A stretch of DNA of 41,079 nt from JAPUIN01 sp041580375 (GTDB lineage: Bacteria; Acidobacteriota; Polarisedimenticolia; Gp22-AA2). Both the position numbers and the translations under genes were made by a program. Under the pieces are notes generated by a model that was not told the origin of the DNA, did no database searches, and was given only the letters and a program-made list of their open reading frames with translations. The DNA lies in assembly GCA_041580375.1 (NCBI GenBank), contig JBFGDZ010000007.1, positions 1 through 41,079 of the forward strand, written 5' to 3'. Positions 15,193-22,873 of the stretch are shown here, piece after piece (position 1 is the first letter of the stretch; each line of letters starts with the position of its first letter).

Positions 15193-17075
15193 GAGCCCGG
15201 GAGAGCGGGCCCCGCGTCGCCAGGAAGCCGCTCCAGGATCGCGCGCGCGATCGCGTTTCTTGGGTCGAGCCGCAGAATGCGTCGCGCTTCGAACTGCGCC
15301 AGATCGTAGAGCCGGAAGCTGAAATCGAGCGCCGCGATCCGCTCGAGGGCGGCCACGTCGCCGGTGATGTCGTAAACGAGGTAGGCGTAACCCGGCATGG
15401 CGACCGGCTCATAGGCGTCGAGCCAGTCATAGAGATCGTGCTCCGTGAAGTGGGTCGAGTACCGGACCATCGGGCTCACGGCCAGCAGGACGCGCGGCAG
15501 CCCGTCGGGGACCGTGAAGAAGCGCCGTTTGGGATTCTCCAGGTTGCCGGATCCGGGCACGTACTCGTAGCGCACGCCGACGTACCAGGGGTCGGAGTTG
15601 CCCGAGAAGGCGCAGTAGATCGCCGGGACGCCCTCGGTCTCCATGAAGCGTCGCAGGGACTTGGCTCCCTGCCCCCAGTCCAGGTTGGAATCGAGCAGGT
15701 GCCGGTGGCCGTTCTCCGGTCCCCCGACGAGCGGATTGAAATAGGCCAGCTGGTGGGGTGTGAACCGCGCCGCCTCGAAGACGTTATGAGCCAGGCAGAC
15801 GACCACCGTGACCCGCAGCGCCGCGGCCGCCCACCCCGGCATGGAGCGCGCGCGCGGCTCCGACCGCGGAGCGGTCAGGAGGCGTCCCGCCGACAGGTAG
15901 AGGAACGGGTAGATCGGGAGGAGATGCCGCAGGCCGATGTTCACCTTCCACAAGGACGTCATGCCGAGGATCAGAATCACCGGAATCCACAGGAACATCT
16001 CGTCGCGCAACGGCATGCGACGCCCCAGGGCGAGCGCCCCGACCGACAGCGCGATCAGGATCAGGGTGCCGATCGGGGTCTTGATGAGGAACGCGTAGGG
16101 GAAGTAGTACCACCAGCCGGTCTCGGACAGTTCGCCGCGCAGGTAGGCCGTGTGACCGATCGCCGAGTGGTGCAGGCCGCGCCTGAGTCCCTCGACGAAG
16201 TGGGGCAGGCCGGAGAAGGCGTAGGTCGCCGCCAGGACCGCCAGCGCCACCAGAGCGATGATCGCACCGGCCGCCAGGACGGAGCCGATCCGCCCGGGCG
16301 AGAAGTGCCGCCCCGCCGCCTCGCGCGAAGCGCCGCTCCATGGCCGGGCGGGGAGCGCCTGCCCGATCAGGAGAAGGCCGATCGCGAGGCCGGCGAGGAT
16401 CGGGAGGAGCCAGACGGCGGTGAACTTCGATGCGAACGCGCCCCCGATCGCGAGGCCGGCGAGGATCAGCCCGCGGGGCGAGGGACGGCGGCTCCACGAC
16501 CACAGGCTCCAGATCGACAGGAAGAGAAAGAAGGTGAACCCGACGTCGGTGGTGACCAGTGACGAGTGCGCCACGACGGTCGGATCCAGGACGAACAGGG
16601 CGATCGGCAGGAGCGCGGCGCGCGGGCCGAACAGTTCCCGGCCCCAGAGGTACATCGACAGCGCGAGCGCGATCCCCAGCGCCAGCATCGGCAATCGCGT
16701 CAGGAGGAGGATCGTGTCGTTGGCGACGCGGTTCTCGTGCACGAAGAGCCGCCCGGTGTTCCACTCCTCCGCACGCTCCCAGAGCGCGCCGTCCGGGAAG
16801 GAGAGGTCGAGCGCCAGGAGGGGAAGAGCCGCGATCTCCTTCAGCAACGGCGGGTGCTCGGGATTGAGCCGGAAATCGACGCGCGTCAGGTACGAGTATT
16901 CGGCGGCGATGTGGGCGGCCTCGTCGCTCGTCTGCGAGGACGCGGTGATGAACAGCAATCCCTGCAGCGCGAACGCGGCGAGCAGGGCGACGAGGATGCC
17001 GGCCTGCCGCGTCGGGGGCCCCGATGCGGCTCCGGCGACCGGGGCGGGCGGGGCGTGCGCGGGGGTCCGGACCAT
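14994..17075 (-). CDS. GT39/ArnT-like GT-C glycosyltransferase 1
   Basis: A 693-residue polytopic membrane protein with PMT/ArnT-like features: first-loop acidic pair TSDEAAHIAAEYSYL (Asp51, Glu52), NPEHPPLLKEIAALPLL, DPTVVAHSSLVTTDVGF, and a periplasmic DSNLDWGQGAKSLRRFME. Such enzymes move a sugar from a polyprenyl-phosphate donor to an external acceptor. Start is uncertain: ATG 17075 is chosen because a TAGAGT lies 10 nt before it; ATG 17117 is an in-frame alternative. The last ~66 residues are Arg/Ser/Pro-rich and read antisense through the 3' end of the TMTC-like gene, so the tail is probably not a folded domain. It is divergent from, and paralogous to, the next gene. Confidence 0.85.
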   Translation of the reverse strand: MVRTPAHAPPAPVAGAASGPPTRQAGILVALLAAFALQGLLFITASSQTSDEAAHIAAEYSYLTRVDFRLNPEHPPLLKEIAALPLLALDLSFPDGALWERAEEWNTGRLFVHENRVANDTILLLTRLPMLALGIALALSMYLWGRELFGPRAALLPIALFVLDPTVVAHSSLVTTDVGFTFFLFLSIWSLWSWSRRPSPRGLILAGLAIGGAFASKFTAVWLLPILAGLAIGLLLIGQALPARPWSGASREAAGRHFSPGRIGSVLAAGAIIALVALAVLAATYAFSGLPHFVEGLRRGLHHSAIGHTAYLRGELSETGWWYYFPYAFLIKTPIGTLILIALSVGALALGRRMPLRDEMFLWIPVILILGMTSLWKVNIGLRHLLPIYPFLYLSAGRLLTAPRSEPRARSMPGWAAAALRVTVVVCLAHNVFEAARFTPHQLAYFNPLVGGPENGHRHLLDSNLDWGQGAKSLRRFMETEGVPAIYCAFSGNSDPWYVGVRYEYVPGSGNLENPKRRFFTVPDGLPRVLLAVSPMVRYSTHFTEHDLYDWLDAYEPVAMPGYAYLVYDITGDVAALERIAALDFSFRLYDLAQFEARRILRLDPRNAIARAILERLPGDAGPALPGSQRGGPPRSSSRTRRASAPIDPPVGSSAEARSRSVRASPDSPRRYRRSPSPASGTGDDGARRIASR

Positions 17076-17178
17076 CGGGTCGGCGACTCTACTGCACGCC
17101 CGCGCGCAGGTCAACATCGCTTTCGTGCTCGATCGACCGCCGACCGACGCCGCGGCCTGAGCCCGCCGGAGCGTGTGT

Positions 17179-17184
17179 TACCAT
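17179..17184 (+). promoter_or_regulatory. -10 element for a probably leaderless gene
   Basis: TACCAT (17179-17184) ends 7 nt before the ATG at 17192, leaving no room for a Shine-Dalgarno after the transcription start. No clear -35. A minus-strand TAGAGT (17091-17086) serves the divergent gene in the same way. Confidence 0.35.
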
Positions 17185-17191
17185 CCCGCCC

Positions 17192-18877
17192 ATGCCGAGC
17201 GCACGACGCGCCGTCGTGGATCATCCGCTTCTGGTGGGCGCGCTTCTGGCCGTCATCCTCGGACAGGCGCTCTACTCGGCGCGGCTGAAGACCCCGACCT
17301 TCGACGAGCCGGCCCACATCGGGGCCGGCTTCTCCTATCTCGAGACCGGGACGTTCAAGGTCAACCAGCAGCATCCGCCCCTGCTGAAGCAGATCGGCGC
17401 GTTACCCCTGGTGCTGATGGACGCCCACTTTCCATTGGACGGCGAGCAGTGGCGGGCGATCCCGGACGTGCCGGAGCCCTGGCTTCAGTGGTCGCTCGGA
17501 CGGGAGGTGATCGTCCGCAACGGACCGGACCGCGTGATGTTCTGGACCCGCGTCCCGTTCGCGCTGATCGCGACCGGACTCGGGGCGCTGATCTACGCTT
17601 GGGGCCGCCGGCTCCTCGGAGGCGCCGCCGCCGTCGCGGCCCTGGTCCTGTACGCGTTCGATCCCACCATCATCGCGCACGCGCCGCTGGTCACGACGGA
17701 CGTGGGATTCGCCGCCTTCGCAGTGCTGTTTTTCTTCGCGCTGTGGCGCTACCTGAACCACCGCACCCTCCCTCGTCTGATCGGGTGCGGCGTCGCCCTG
17801 GGCGCCGCCCTCGGAACGAAGTTCTCCGCCCTCGTGCTCATCCCGGCCGCGTTCCTGCTGATGTGCGGCGCCGTCGCCTGGATCCCGGAATCGATTCCGT
17901 TCCGCGGCTCGACCATCGTCGATCCGTACGCCGCAGGGTTCAGGGGACGAAGGCTTCTCTGGTCCGTCTACGCCCTGGGGGGGATGGCCGCGCTGGGGGC
18001 GCTCGTCCTGTACGTCCTCTACTTCTTCCCGTCGGATCCGTTTCTGTACCTTCGGGGGCTGGCTCTCGTGAACGCGGATCATCATCGCGAGTACCAGGCG
18101 TTCATGGCGGGCTCGTTCGGCCGGCACTTCTGGAGCTACTACGTCGTGGCCTTCCTCCTCAAGGAACCGATCCCGCTCCTTCTGTGCGTCGTGGCGGGCC
18201 TGTGGGCGCTGTTCCGCTCGGGCGCGATCGCGGCGATGGACCGCGCCTTCCTCGTCGTGCCCCCGGCCCTGATCGTCCTGGCCTACACCGCGCTGTCGCA
18301 CAATCTCGGGATCCGCTACCTCATCCCGGCTCTCCCGTTCGTGCACCTGATCGGCGGCGCGGGTCTGGTCTGGATGGGGCGGGCGGGAGGAGCGCGCCGG
18401 ATCGCCGCGGTTGCTCTCTGCGCCTGGCTCGTCATGGCGTCCGCGGCCGTGTACCCCGATTCGATCTCCTACTTCAACGAGGCGGCCTGCCTGCTGAAGG
18501 AGCCCGCGCTCGTGGGGATCGCCGGAGGCACCGCGTGCGGACCGCTCTGGCTGGACGACAGCAACGTGGACTGGGGCGGCAGCCTCAAGGAGCTCCGCGC
18601 ATGGCTCGAAGCGAACGCGGCCGGGCGGCGGGTGCGGCTGGCCTACTTCGGCAGCATCTCGCCCTCCGACTACGGGATCGAGCACGAGCCCATCGGCGTC
18701 GCCGACCTGATGCGCCCTCCCGGTCCCGGCCTCGTGGTCGTCAGCGCGCACATGCTGGCGCGCGCGCGGGGGGAGCTGGCGCGGCGGCACGGGTCGGGTC
18801 CGGAGAACTGGCTGGCGCGCGCGACGCCCCGCGCGGTCGTGGCTCACGCCTATTACGTCTACGACGGGCGGCCCTGA
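17192..18877 (+). CDS. GT39/ArnT-like GT-C glycosyltransferase 2
   Basis: A 561-residue polytopic membrane protein, paralogous to the divergent neighbour. It has the same order of motifs: TPTFDEPAHIGAGFSYL (Asp38, Glu39), VNQQHPPLLKQIGALPLVLMD, DPTIIAHAPLVTTDVGF, an LGIRYLIPALPFVHL membrane segment and a periplasmic LDDSNVDWGGSLKELRAWL. It likely uses a polyprenyl-phosphate sugar. ATG 17192 was chosen because the membrane domain starts right after it and a -10 sits 7 nt upstream; longer in-frame openings back to 17024 would run antisense through the neighbour. Unlike the neighbour it ends cleanly after the last domain. The acceptor is unknown; the shared DSNxDWG block suggests the pair recognise similar substrates. 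Confidence 0.85.
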   Translation: MPSARRAVVDHPLLVGALLAVILGQALYSARLKTPTFDEPAHIGAGFSYLETGTFKVNQQHPPLLKQIGALPLVLMDAHFPLDGEQWRAIPDVPEPWLQWSLGREVIVRNGPDRVMFWTRVPFALIATGLGALIYAWGRRLLGGAAAVAALVLYAFDPTIIAHAPLVTTDVGFAAFAVLFFFALWRYLNHRTLPRLIGCGVALGAALGTKFSALVLIPAAFLLMCGAVAWIPESIPFRGSTIVDPYAAGFRGRRLLWSVYALGGMAALGALVLYVLYFFPSDPFLYLRGLALVNADHHREYQAFMAGSFGRHFWSYYVVAFLLKEPIPLLLCVVAGLWALFRSGAIAAMDRAFLVVPPALIVLAYTALSHNLGIRYLIPALPFVHLIGGAGLVWMGRAGGARRIAAVALCAWLVMASAAVYPDSISYFNEAACLLKEPALVGIAGGTACGPLWLDDSNVDWGGSLKELRAWLEANAAGRRVRLAYFGSISPSDYGIEHEPIGVADLMRPPGPGLVVVSAHMLARARGELARRHGSGPENWLARATPRAVVAHAYYVYDGRP

Positions 18878-18915
18878 GATCGGCTGCGAGACTCCGGGCC
18901 TCCCGGGCGCTGGAG

Positions 18916-18939
18916 TACAATCGCGCGATTCGTGAGGAG
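18916..18939 (+). promoter_or_regulatory. -10 and Shine-Dalgarno of proC
   Basis: TACAAT (18916-18921) lies between the preceding stop and proC, and GAGGAG (18934-18939) is 7 nt before ATG 18947, which fixes that start over the ATG at 18932. No clear -35 at the expected distance. Confidence 0.4.
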
Positions 18940-18946
18940 CTCATCG

Positions 18947-19771
18947 ATGGCCAGGGGAACAGGCACGGAACGGATCGCGGTGATCGGAGCGGGCAAGCTG
19001 GGCGAGAGCCTGATCGGCGGGCTGCTGGAGGGGGGAGGAGTCGACAGGCGGCGGATCCTCGCGACCGCGAAGCACCGGCCCCGTCTCGACGCCCTGGAGA
19101 AGACCTATCGGATCGAGACCAGCCTGCGGAACGAGCGGGCCGTCCGCGGGGCGTCGGTCGTCATCCTCGCCGTCAAGCCGCAGGCGATGGGGGAGGTGCT
19201 GGCGGGAATCCGGAAGCACGTGACCCGCCGCCAGCTCGTCCTGTCCGTGGCCGCCTCCGTGCCGACGGCGTTCATCGAGAAGCGCCTCGCCCAGGGCGTG
19301 CCCGTGGTGCGGGCGATGCCGAACACCCCCTGCCTGATCCGCAAGGGCATGACGGCCCTCACGCGCGGCCGCCACGCCACCGACGCGCACATCGCCGTGG
19401 CCCGGCGGATCTTCTCTCCGCTGGGACGCTGCCTGATCCTCGACGAGAAGCACATGGACGCAGTCACCGGCCTGTCGGCGTCCGGCCCCGCCTACATCTA
19501 CGTCGTCATCGAGTCCCTGGCGGAGGGTGGAGTGAAGGTCGGCCTGCCGCGCGACGTGGCGACCGAGCTGGCCGCGCAGATGGTGCTGGGGGCGGCGTCG
19601 ATGGTGCTCGAGTCGGGGGAGCATCCGGCCAAGCTGAAGGACGTCGTGACGACGCCCGCCGGCTGCACCATCGACGGACTCCTCGAGCTGGAGGAGGGCG
19701 GGCTGCGGGTCACCCTCATCAAGAGCGTCGTGCGCGCGACGGAGCGGGCCGCCGAGCTGATCCACGGATGA
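18947..19771 (+). CDS. proC: Pyrroline-5-carboxylate reductase
   Basis: A 274-residue enzyme of normal ProC length, catalysing the last step of proline synthesis (pyrroline-5-carboxylate to proline with NAD(P)H). The nucleotide-binding site is IAVIGAGKLGESLIGGLL near the N-terminus; VVILAVKPQ and VVRAMPNTPCLIRKGMTAL follow. The C-terminal dimerisation domain has the family signature ASGPAYIYVVIESLAEGGVKVGL and LKDVVTTPAGCTIDGLLELE. The start at 18947 is supported by its Shine-Dalgarno. It is 73 nt before the PqqC-like gene and may share a transcript with it. Confidence 0.95.
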   Translation: MARGTGTERIAVIGAGKLGESLIGGLLEGGGVDRRRILATAKHRPRLDALEKTYRIETSLRNERAVRGASVVILAVKPQAMGEVLAGIRKHVTRRQLVLSVAASVPTAFIEKRLAQGVPVVRAMPNTPCLIRKGMTALTRGRHATDAHIAVARRIFSPLGRCLILDEKHMDAVTGLSASGPAYIYVVIESLAEGGVKVGLPRDVATELAAQMVLGAASMVLESGEHPAKLKDVVTTPAGCTIDGLLELEEGGLRVTLIKSVVRATERAAELIHG

Positions 19772-19844
19772 GCCGTCCGGACCTTGATCACGGCGCCCCG
19801 GGGACTCATCTTGATCCCGGCTTCCCGCGTTTCGAGGACAGAGA

Positions 19845-20603
19845 ATGAAGAGTTCGCCTTCGCCCCTTCAGGAGCCCCTGCTCGCGGTCATGGACCGCAA
19901 GAACCACTGGGCCTGGCCTCACTTCAACGAGGGCCGGGCGACGCGCGCCCAGCTCCTCGCCCATTTTCAGCAGGAGTTCGAAGTCTACGTGCGTGATTTC
20001 CCCGTCCTTCTGAGCCGGGTGCACGCGCGCTGTCCTCACCCCGAGGTGCGCCAGGACCTCGCCGAGAACATCTACGAGGAGGAGACCGGAAAGCTCAGCA
20101 AGGGCGTGCCGCACCCGGAGCTGTTTCTCGTGATGATGGAGGGGCTCGGGTTCCCACGTTCCCGCTTCAAGGGGATCGAGCTGCTGCCGGAGGCCGCGGC
20201 CTACCGCGCGTGGGTCGACCTGGTGACGACGCGCCGCCCGTGGATCGAGGGGGCGGCGGTGGTGACGATCTTCATCGAGGGGAGCGTCGAGGATCGGCGG
20301 CGGATCACGGCTCCCGAGCCCGAGGATCCGGTCGACCTCGAGGCCGAGCTGAAGCGCAATGCCCTCGTGCAGCACTACGGCGTCGATCCCCGTTTCCTCG
20401 ACCTGAAGCGGGCCCACCACATGGTCGAGAGCGGGCACCGGAAGATGGCCTGGAAGATGGTCCTGGAGCACGCCGCGAGCGCAGCCGCGCAGGCCCGCGT
20501 CCGCAGGACGATGGAGCGCACGCTGGAGCTGTGGCACCTCTACCGGGACGGCGTGGCGCGCGCCTGCCGGATCGAAACGACGCTTTCCGCCGCCGGATCC
20601 TGA
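19845..20603 (+). CDS. PqqC/CADD-like haem-oxygenase-fold protein
   Basis: A 252-residue all-helical protein of the TenA/PqqC/haem-oxygenase-fold superfamily, close to the iron-containing oxidase branch (CADD-like). Visible features are FQQEFEVYVRDFPVLLSRVH, ENIYEEETGKLSKGVPHPELF with acidic residues at 78-80 and His90, FIEGS with Glu145, VQHYGVD with His177, and an ExxH pair at Glu195/His198. This spread of Glu and His is what a dinuclear metal site needs. CADD-type proteins make p-aminobenzoate; PqqC makes PQQ. No PQQ genes are present, so a pABA-like or unknown oxidase role is more plausible. ATG 19845 follows GAGGACAGAGA. It converges on the peroxiredoxin gene with a 49-bp gap. Confidence 0.75.
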   Translation: MKSSPSPLQEPLLAVMDRKNHWAWPHFNEGRATRAQLLAHFQQEFEVYVRDFPVLLSRVHARCPHPEVRQDLAENIYEEETGKLSKGVPHPELFLVMMEGLGFPRSRFKGIELLPEAAAYRAWVDLVTTRRPWIEGAAVVTIFIEGSVEDRRRITAPEPEDPVDLEAELKRNALVQHYGVDPRFLDLKRAHHMVESGHRKMAWKMVLEHAASAAAQARVRRTMERTLELWHLYRDGVARACRIETTLSAAGS

Positions 20604-20652
20604 CGACTCTTTCTCCTTCGCCCGGTGATCGCGAGGGTGCGCTCCCGGCGGC

Positions 20653-21090
20653 TCAGATCAGCGCCAGCACCTCCTCCGGGTGCTTCTTGGCGTCCACCTT
20701 GGCGAACGCGTGCCGGATCGTCCCATCGGGGCCGATGACATAGGAGATGCGGCGGGCGTGCTCGTCTTTGGGCGAGTCGCATGCGCCGTAGGCGATGCCG
20801 ATCGTCCGGCCGGTGTCGCAGAGAAGGCTGTAGGGGAAGTCGAACTTCTTGGCGAACGCTGCGTTCTCCTCGACGGTGTCGAAGGAGACGCCCAGGATCA
20901 CGGCTCCCTTGCGCTCGTAGTCGCCCGTGAGGTCGCGGAACCCGCGGCCCTCGATCGTTCAGCCGGGGGTGTCGGCCTTCGGGTAGAACCAGAGGACGAC
21001 GGTGCGGCCGGCGAGATCGGACAGGGACACGTCGCGACCGCGGTGATCCTTGACCTTGAATCCGGGGGCACGGCTACCCACATCGAGCAT
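20653..21090 (-). CDS. Selenocysteine-containing Bcp/PrxQ-type peroxiredoxin (in-frame TGA read as Sec)
   Basis: A 145-residue peroxiredoxin if the TGA at 20961-20959 (codon 44) is read as selenocysteine. The frame is open and conserved on both sides: WFYPKADTPG, then U44, then TIEGRGFRDL. That is the KADTPGCTxE site of Bcp/PrxQ thiol peroxidases with the peroxidatic Cys replaced by Sec. The second half (VSFDTVEENAAFAKKFDFPY, RISYVIGPDG, KVDAKKHPEEVL) is normal. The usual resolving Cys five residues later is Arg49; Cys91 and Cys104 remain. A hairpin of SECIS type begins 7 nt after the TGA. ATG 21090 has AAGGAG 6 nt upstream and is 12 nt after the PP2C stop. A nonsense mutation of an active gene is the main alternative. 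Confidence 0.87.
20929..20952 (-). promoter_or_regulatory. Predicted bacterial SECIS hairpin
   Basis: Counting from the base after the TGA, positions 7-10 (GAGG) pair with 27-30 (CCUC), and 13-17 (CGCGG) pair with 21-25 (CCGCG). A 2/1 internal bulge separates the two stems, and the apical loop is GUU at 18-20. A short GC-rich stem with a small apical loop starting with G about 16-37 nt after the UGA is the bacterial SECIS pattern recognised by SelB. The hairpin lies within the coding region. Confidence 0.75.
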
Positions 21091-21102
21091 GATGCACTCC
21101 TT

Positions 21103-21927
21103 TCAAGATGAAGCCGCCTCGGCGCGCACGACGACGACGGTGACGTTGTCGTCCCCGCCGCGCGAATTGGCCAGCTCGACGAGCTTTCTGCAGATGGTCT
21201 GAAGATCGTTCGCGCTCCCGCCCGCCACGCGCAGGATCTCATCGTCATTCGCCATGGAGGTCAATCCGTCCGAACAGAGGAGGAGCAGATCGCCCGCCTC
21301 GAGATCCTGCTCCAGGAGATCGGCCTCGACGTCCTCCTGACTGCCGACCGCCCGCGTGAGAATATTGCGCGCGGGATGACGTCGGGCTTCCTCCTCGCTG
21401 ATCGCCCCGGCCCGGACCTGCTCGTTGACGAAGGTGTGGTCGGAGGTGAGCTGCCGCATCGCCCGTCCCCGCACCAGGTAGACTCGGCTGTCGCCCACCG
21501 AGCCGATGTACGCGCGGCGACCCCGGATGAGCGCGATGACGACGGTGGTTCCCATGCCGCGCTTGGTCCGGTCCCGGCGCACCGACCGCACGATCTCCTG
21601 GTTCGCCAGACGGATGGCCGTCAGGACCCGGCGGGCCGGAGGGGGAAGCGCGGCCTCCTCGCGGGACGGTGAACGGAGGCTCGCCGGCAGGGTCGGCTCG
21701 CGGCGCGGATCCGTGCCGGAGATGTGACGGCCGATCGACTCCACGGCCAGGCGCGACGCGACCTCGCCGGCCGCGTGCCCTCCCATTCCGTCCGCGACGA
21801 CGTAGAAATGGTTCTTGTCGTCGATGACGAACGAGTCCTCGTTCGAAGTGCGTTTGCGGCCCACGTCGGTCAGACCCGCGCTTCTTAAAGACAATCCTCC
21901 GCCGACCCTCTCAACCACGGGTCTCAC
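21103..21927 (-). CDS. PP2C-family serine/threonine protein phosphatase (Stp1-like)
   Basis: A 274-residue single-domain PP2C phosphatase, metal-dependent and cytoplasmic, which removes phosphate from Ser/Thr. Motifs in order: TDVGRKRTSNEDSF (Glu30, Asp31), YVVADGMGGHAAGEVAS (Asp46, Gly47), GMGTTVVIALI, IGSVGDSRVYLV, LTSDHTFVNEQV, NILTRAVG, LLLLCSDGLT and RGGDDNVTVVVV. All metal-binding aspartates are present. A partner kinase is not in the window. The start is GTG 21927, overlapping the TPR gene by 17 bases; a later GTG is possible. A Ser/Pro-rich insert (about 74-98) is not part of the fold. It sits in an operon with RodZ-like, LRV-like, TPR and peroxiredoxin genes. Confidence 0.92.
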   Translation of the reverse strand: MRPVVERVGGGLSLRSAGLTDVGRKRTSNEDSFVIDDKNHFYVVADGMGGHAAGEVASRLAVESIGRHISGTDPRREPTLPASLRSPSREEAALPPPARRVLTAIRLANQEIVRSVRRDRTKRGMGTTVVIALIRGRRAYIGSVGDSRVYLVRGRAMRQLTSDHTFVNEQVRAGAISEEEARRHPARNILTRAVGSQEDVEADLLEQDLEAGDLLLLCSDGLTSMANDDEILRVAGGSANDLQTICRKLVELANSRGGDDNVTVVVVRAEAASS

Positions 21928-22873
21928 CCCCGGCGCGCATCGTCTCGCCGCGCGCCGCAGTCAGCTCCTCGAGCTTGACGCGCGCGGGGTGATTCTCCGG
22001 CTCGCGGGACAGCACGGCCTGCAGCTCCTCGATCGCCGGCGAGGTCTGGCCGGCATGCGCGAGAGCATACGCCAGATTGAGCCGCGCGACCTGATATTCA
22101 TCGTTGAGATCGAGCGCCCGGCGGAAGGCGTCGACCGCCTCCGGCCAGCGCTCCAGCTCGCCGCACGCGACGCCGAGATAATTGTGCACGTCGGCGAAGC
22201 CCGGGTTGAAGCGGGCCGCCTCGCGCAGATGCTCGACAGCGCCCTCGAACAGGCCCTCCCGCAAGGCCTTCAGGCCGCGCCGGTAGTGGAAGGAGAAGCT
22301 CTCGGGCCGGCGCTGCAGGGCCTCGCGCATCCACTCCAGCCCCTCCTCCGTCTCGTTCCTGTCGAAGGCCTCGAGGCCCTTCTTGAAGGGTGCATCGATG
22401 GCGCGACGGGCCAGCTTCCGGGCGTGCTGGAACTCGTCCAGGGCCGCCGCGCGATCGCCGGACCTGAGGAGCTGGAAGGCGAGGTGGACTCGCGCCTCGA
22501 GGTAGTGGCGGTTGATCTCCAGGGCCCGGCGGTAGGAATCGATCGATTCGGGGATGAGATCAAATCGCGCGTACAGCGCTCCCATGCGGAAATGGATGTC
22601 GGCGTAGCCCGGGGTCAGGACCAGCGCCTGCCGGTACTCCTGCACGGCACGCTCCAGATCCTCCGAGCCCTCGAAGGACTCGGCGGCCGCGATGTGCGTC
22701 TCGGTCAGATAATACAGAGCCATGCGCCGATCGGCTTCCGTCGAGTCGGGCCCCTGCAGGGCGCGGTTCAGGTACTCGATCGCCTGCTTCGACTCGCCCC
22801 GGGAATAGTGGTAGATCCCCGATTTCAGCTGGTAGTTTCCGAGCTGGTTCCGGATCGACTTGAGGAGTCGCAT
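21911..22873 (-). CDS. TPR-repeat protein
   Basis: A 320-residue protein made almost wholly of tetratricopeptide repeats, about seven: for example DLERAVQEYRQALVLTPGYAD, IPESIDSYRRALEINRHYLE, FEGAVEHLREAARFNPGFAD, WPEAVDAFRRALDLNDEYQ and TSPAIEELQAVLSREPENHP. It has no signal peptide or membrane span, so it is likely a cytoplasmic scaffold. The ATG at 22873 shares one base with the previous stop (TGATG), and the last 17 bases overlap the PP2C start. The start was set at this ATG rather than the longer frame, because upstream residues are the shadow of the neighbour. Its partner may be the phosphatase or its target. Confidence 0.85.
   Translation of the reverse strand: MRLLKSIRNQLGNYQLKSGIYHYSRGESKQAIEYLNRALQGPDSTEADRRMALYYLTETHIAAAESFEGSEDLERAVQEYRQALVLTPGYADIHFRMGALYARFDLIPESIDSYRRALEINRHYLEARVHLAFQLLRSGDRAAALDEFQHARKLARRAIDAPFKKGLEAFDRNETEEGLEWMREALQRRPESFSFHYRRGLKALREGLFEGAVEHLREAARFNPGFADVHNYLGVACGELERWPEAVDAFRRALDLNDEYQVARLNLAYALAHAGQTSPAIEELQAVLSREPENHPARVKLEELTAARGETMRAGGETRG

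Noticed and set aside
13551..16562. A 1003-codon open frame on the plus strand
   Set aside because: It overlaps the TMTC-like gene in another frame and runs antisense through the GT39-like gene; Arg/Gly/Pro-rich with no domain.
17076..17117. Longer N-terminus for the GT39-like gene from ATG 17117
   Set aside because: The added residues have no conserved character and would cross a -10-like element; kept only as an alternative.
20653..20901. An independent 82-residue gene in the peroxiredoxin region
   Set aside because: It is the C-terminal half of the selenoprotein; it lacks the peroxidase site and its own ribosome binding site.
20959..20961. The TGA as a nonsense mutation making a pseudogene
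   Set aside because: Not fully excluded, but the codon hits the catalytic position exactly, no other damage is visible, and a SECIS-like hairpin follows.
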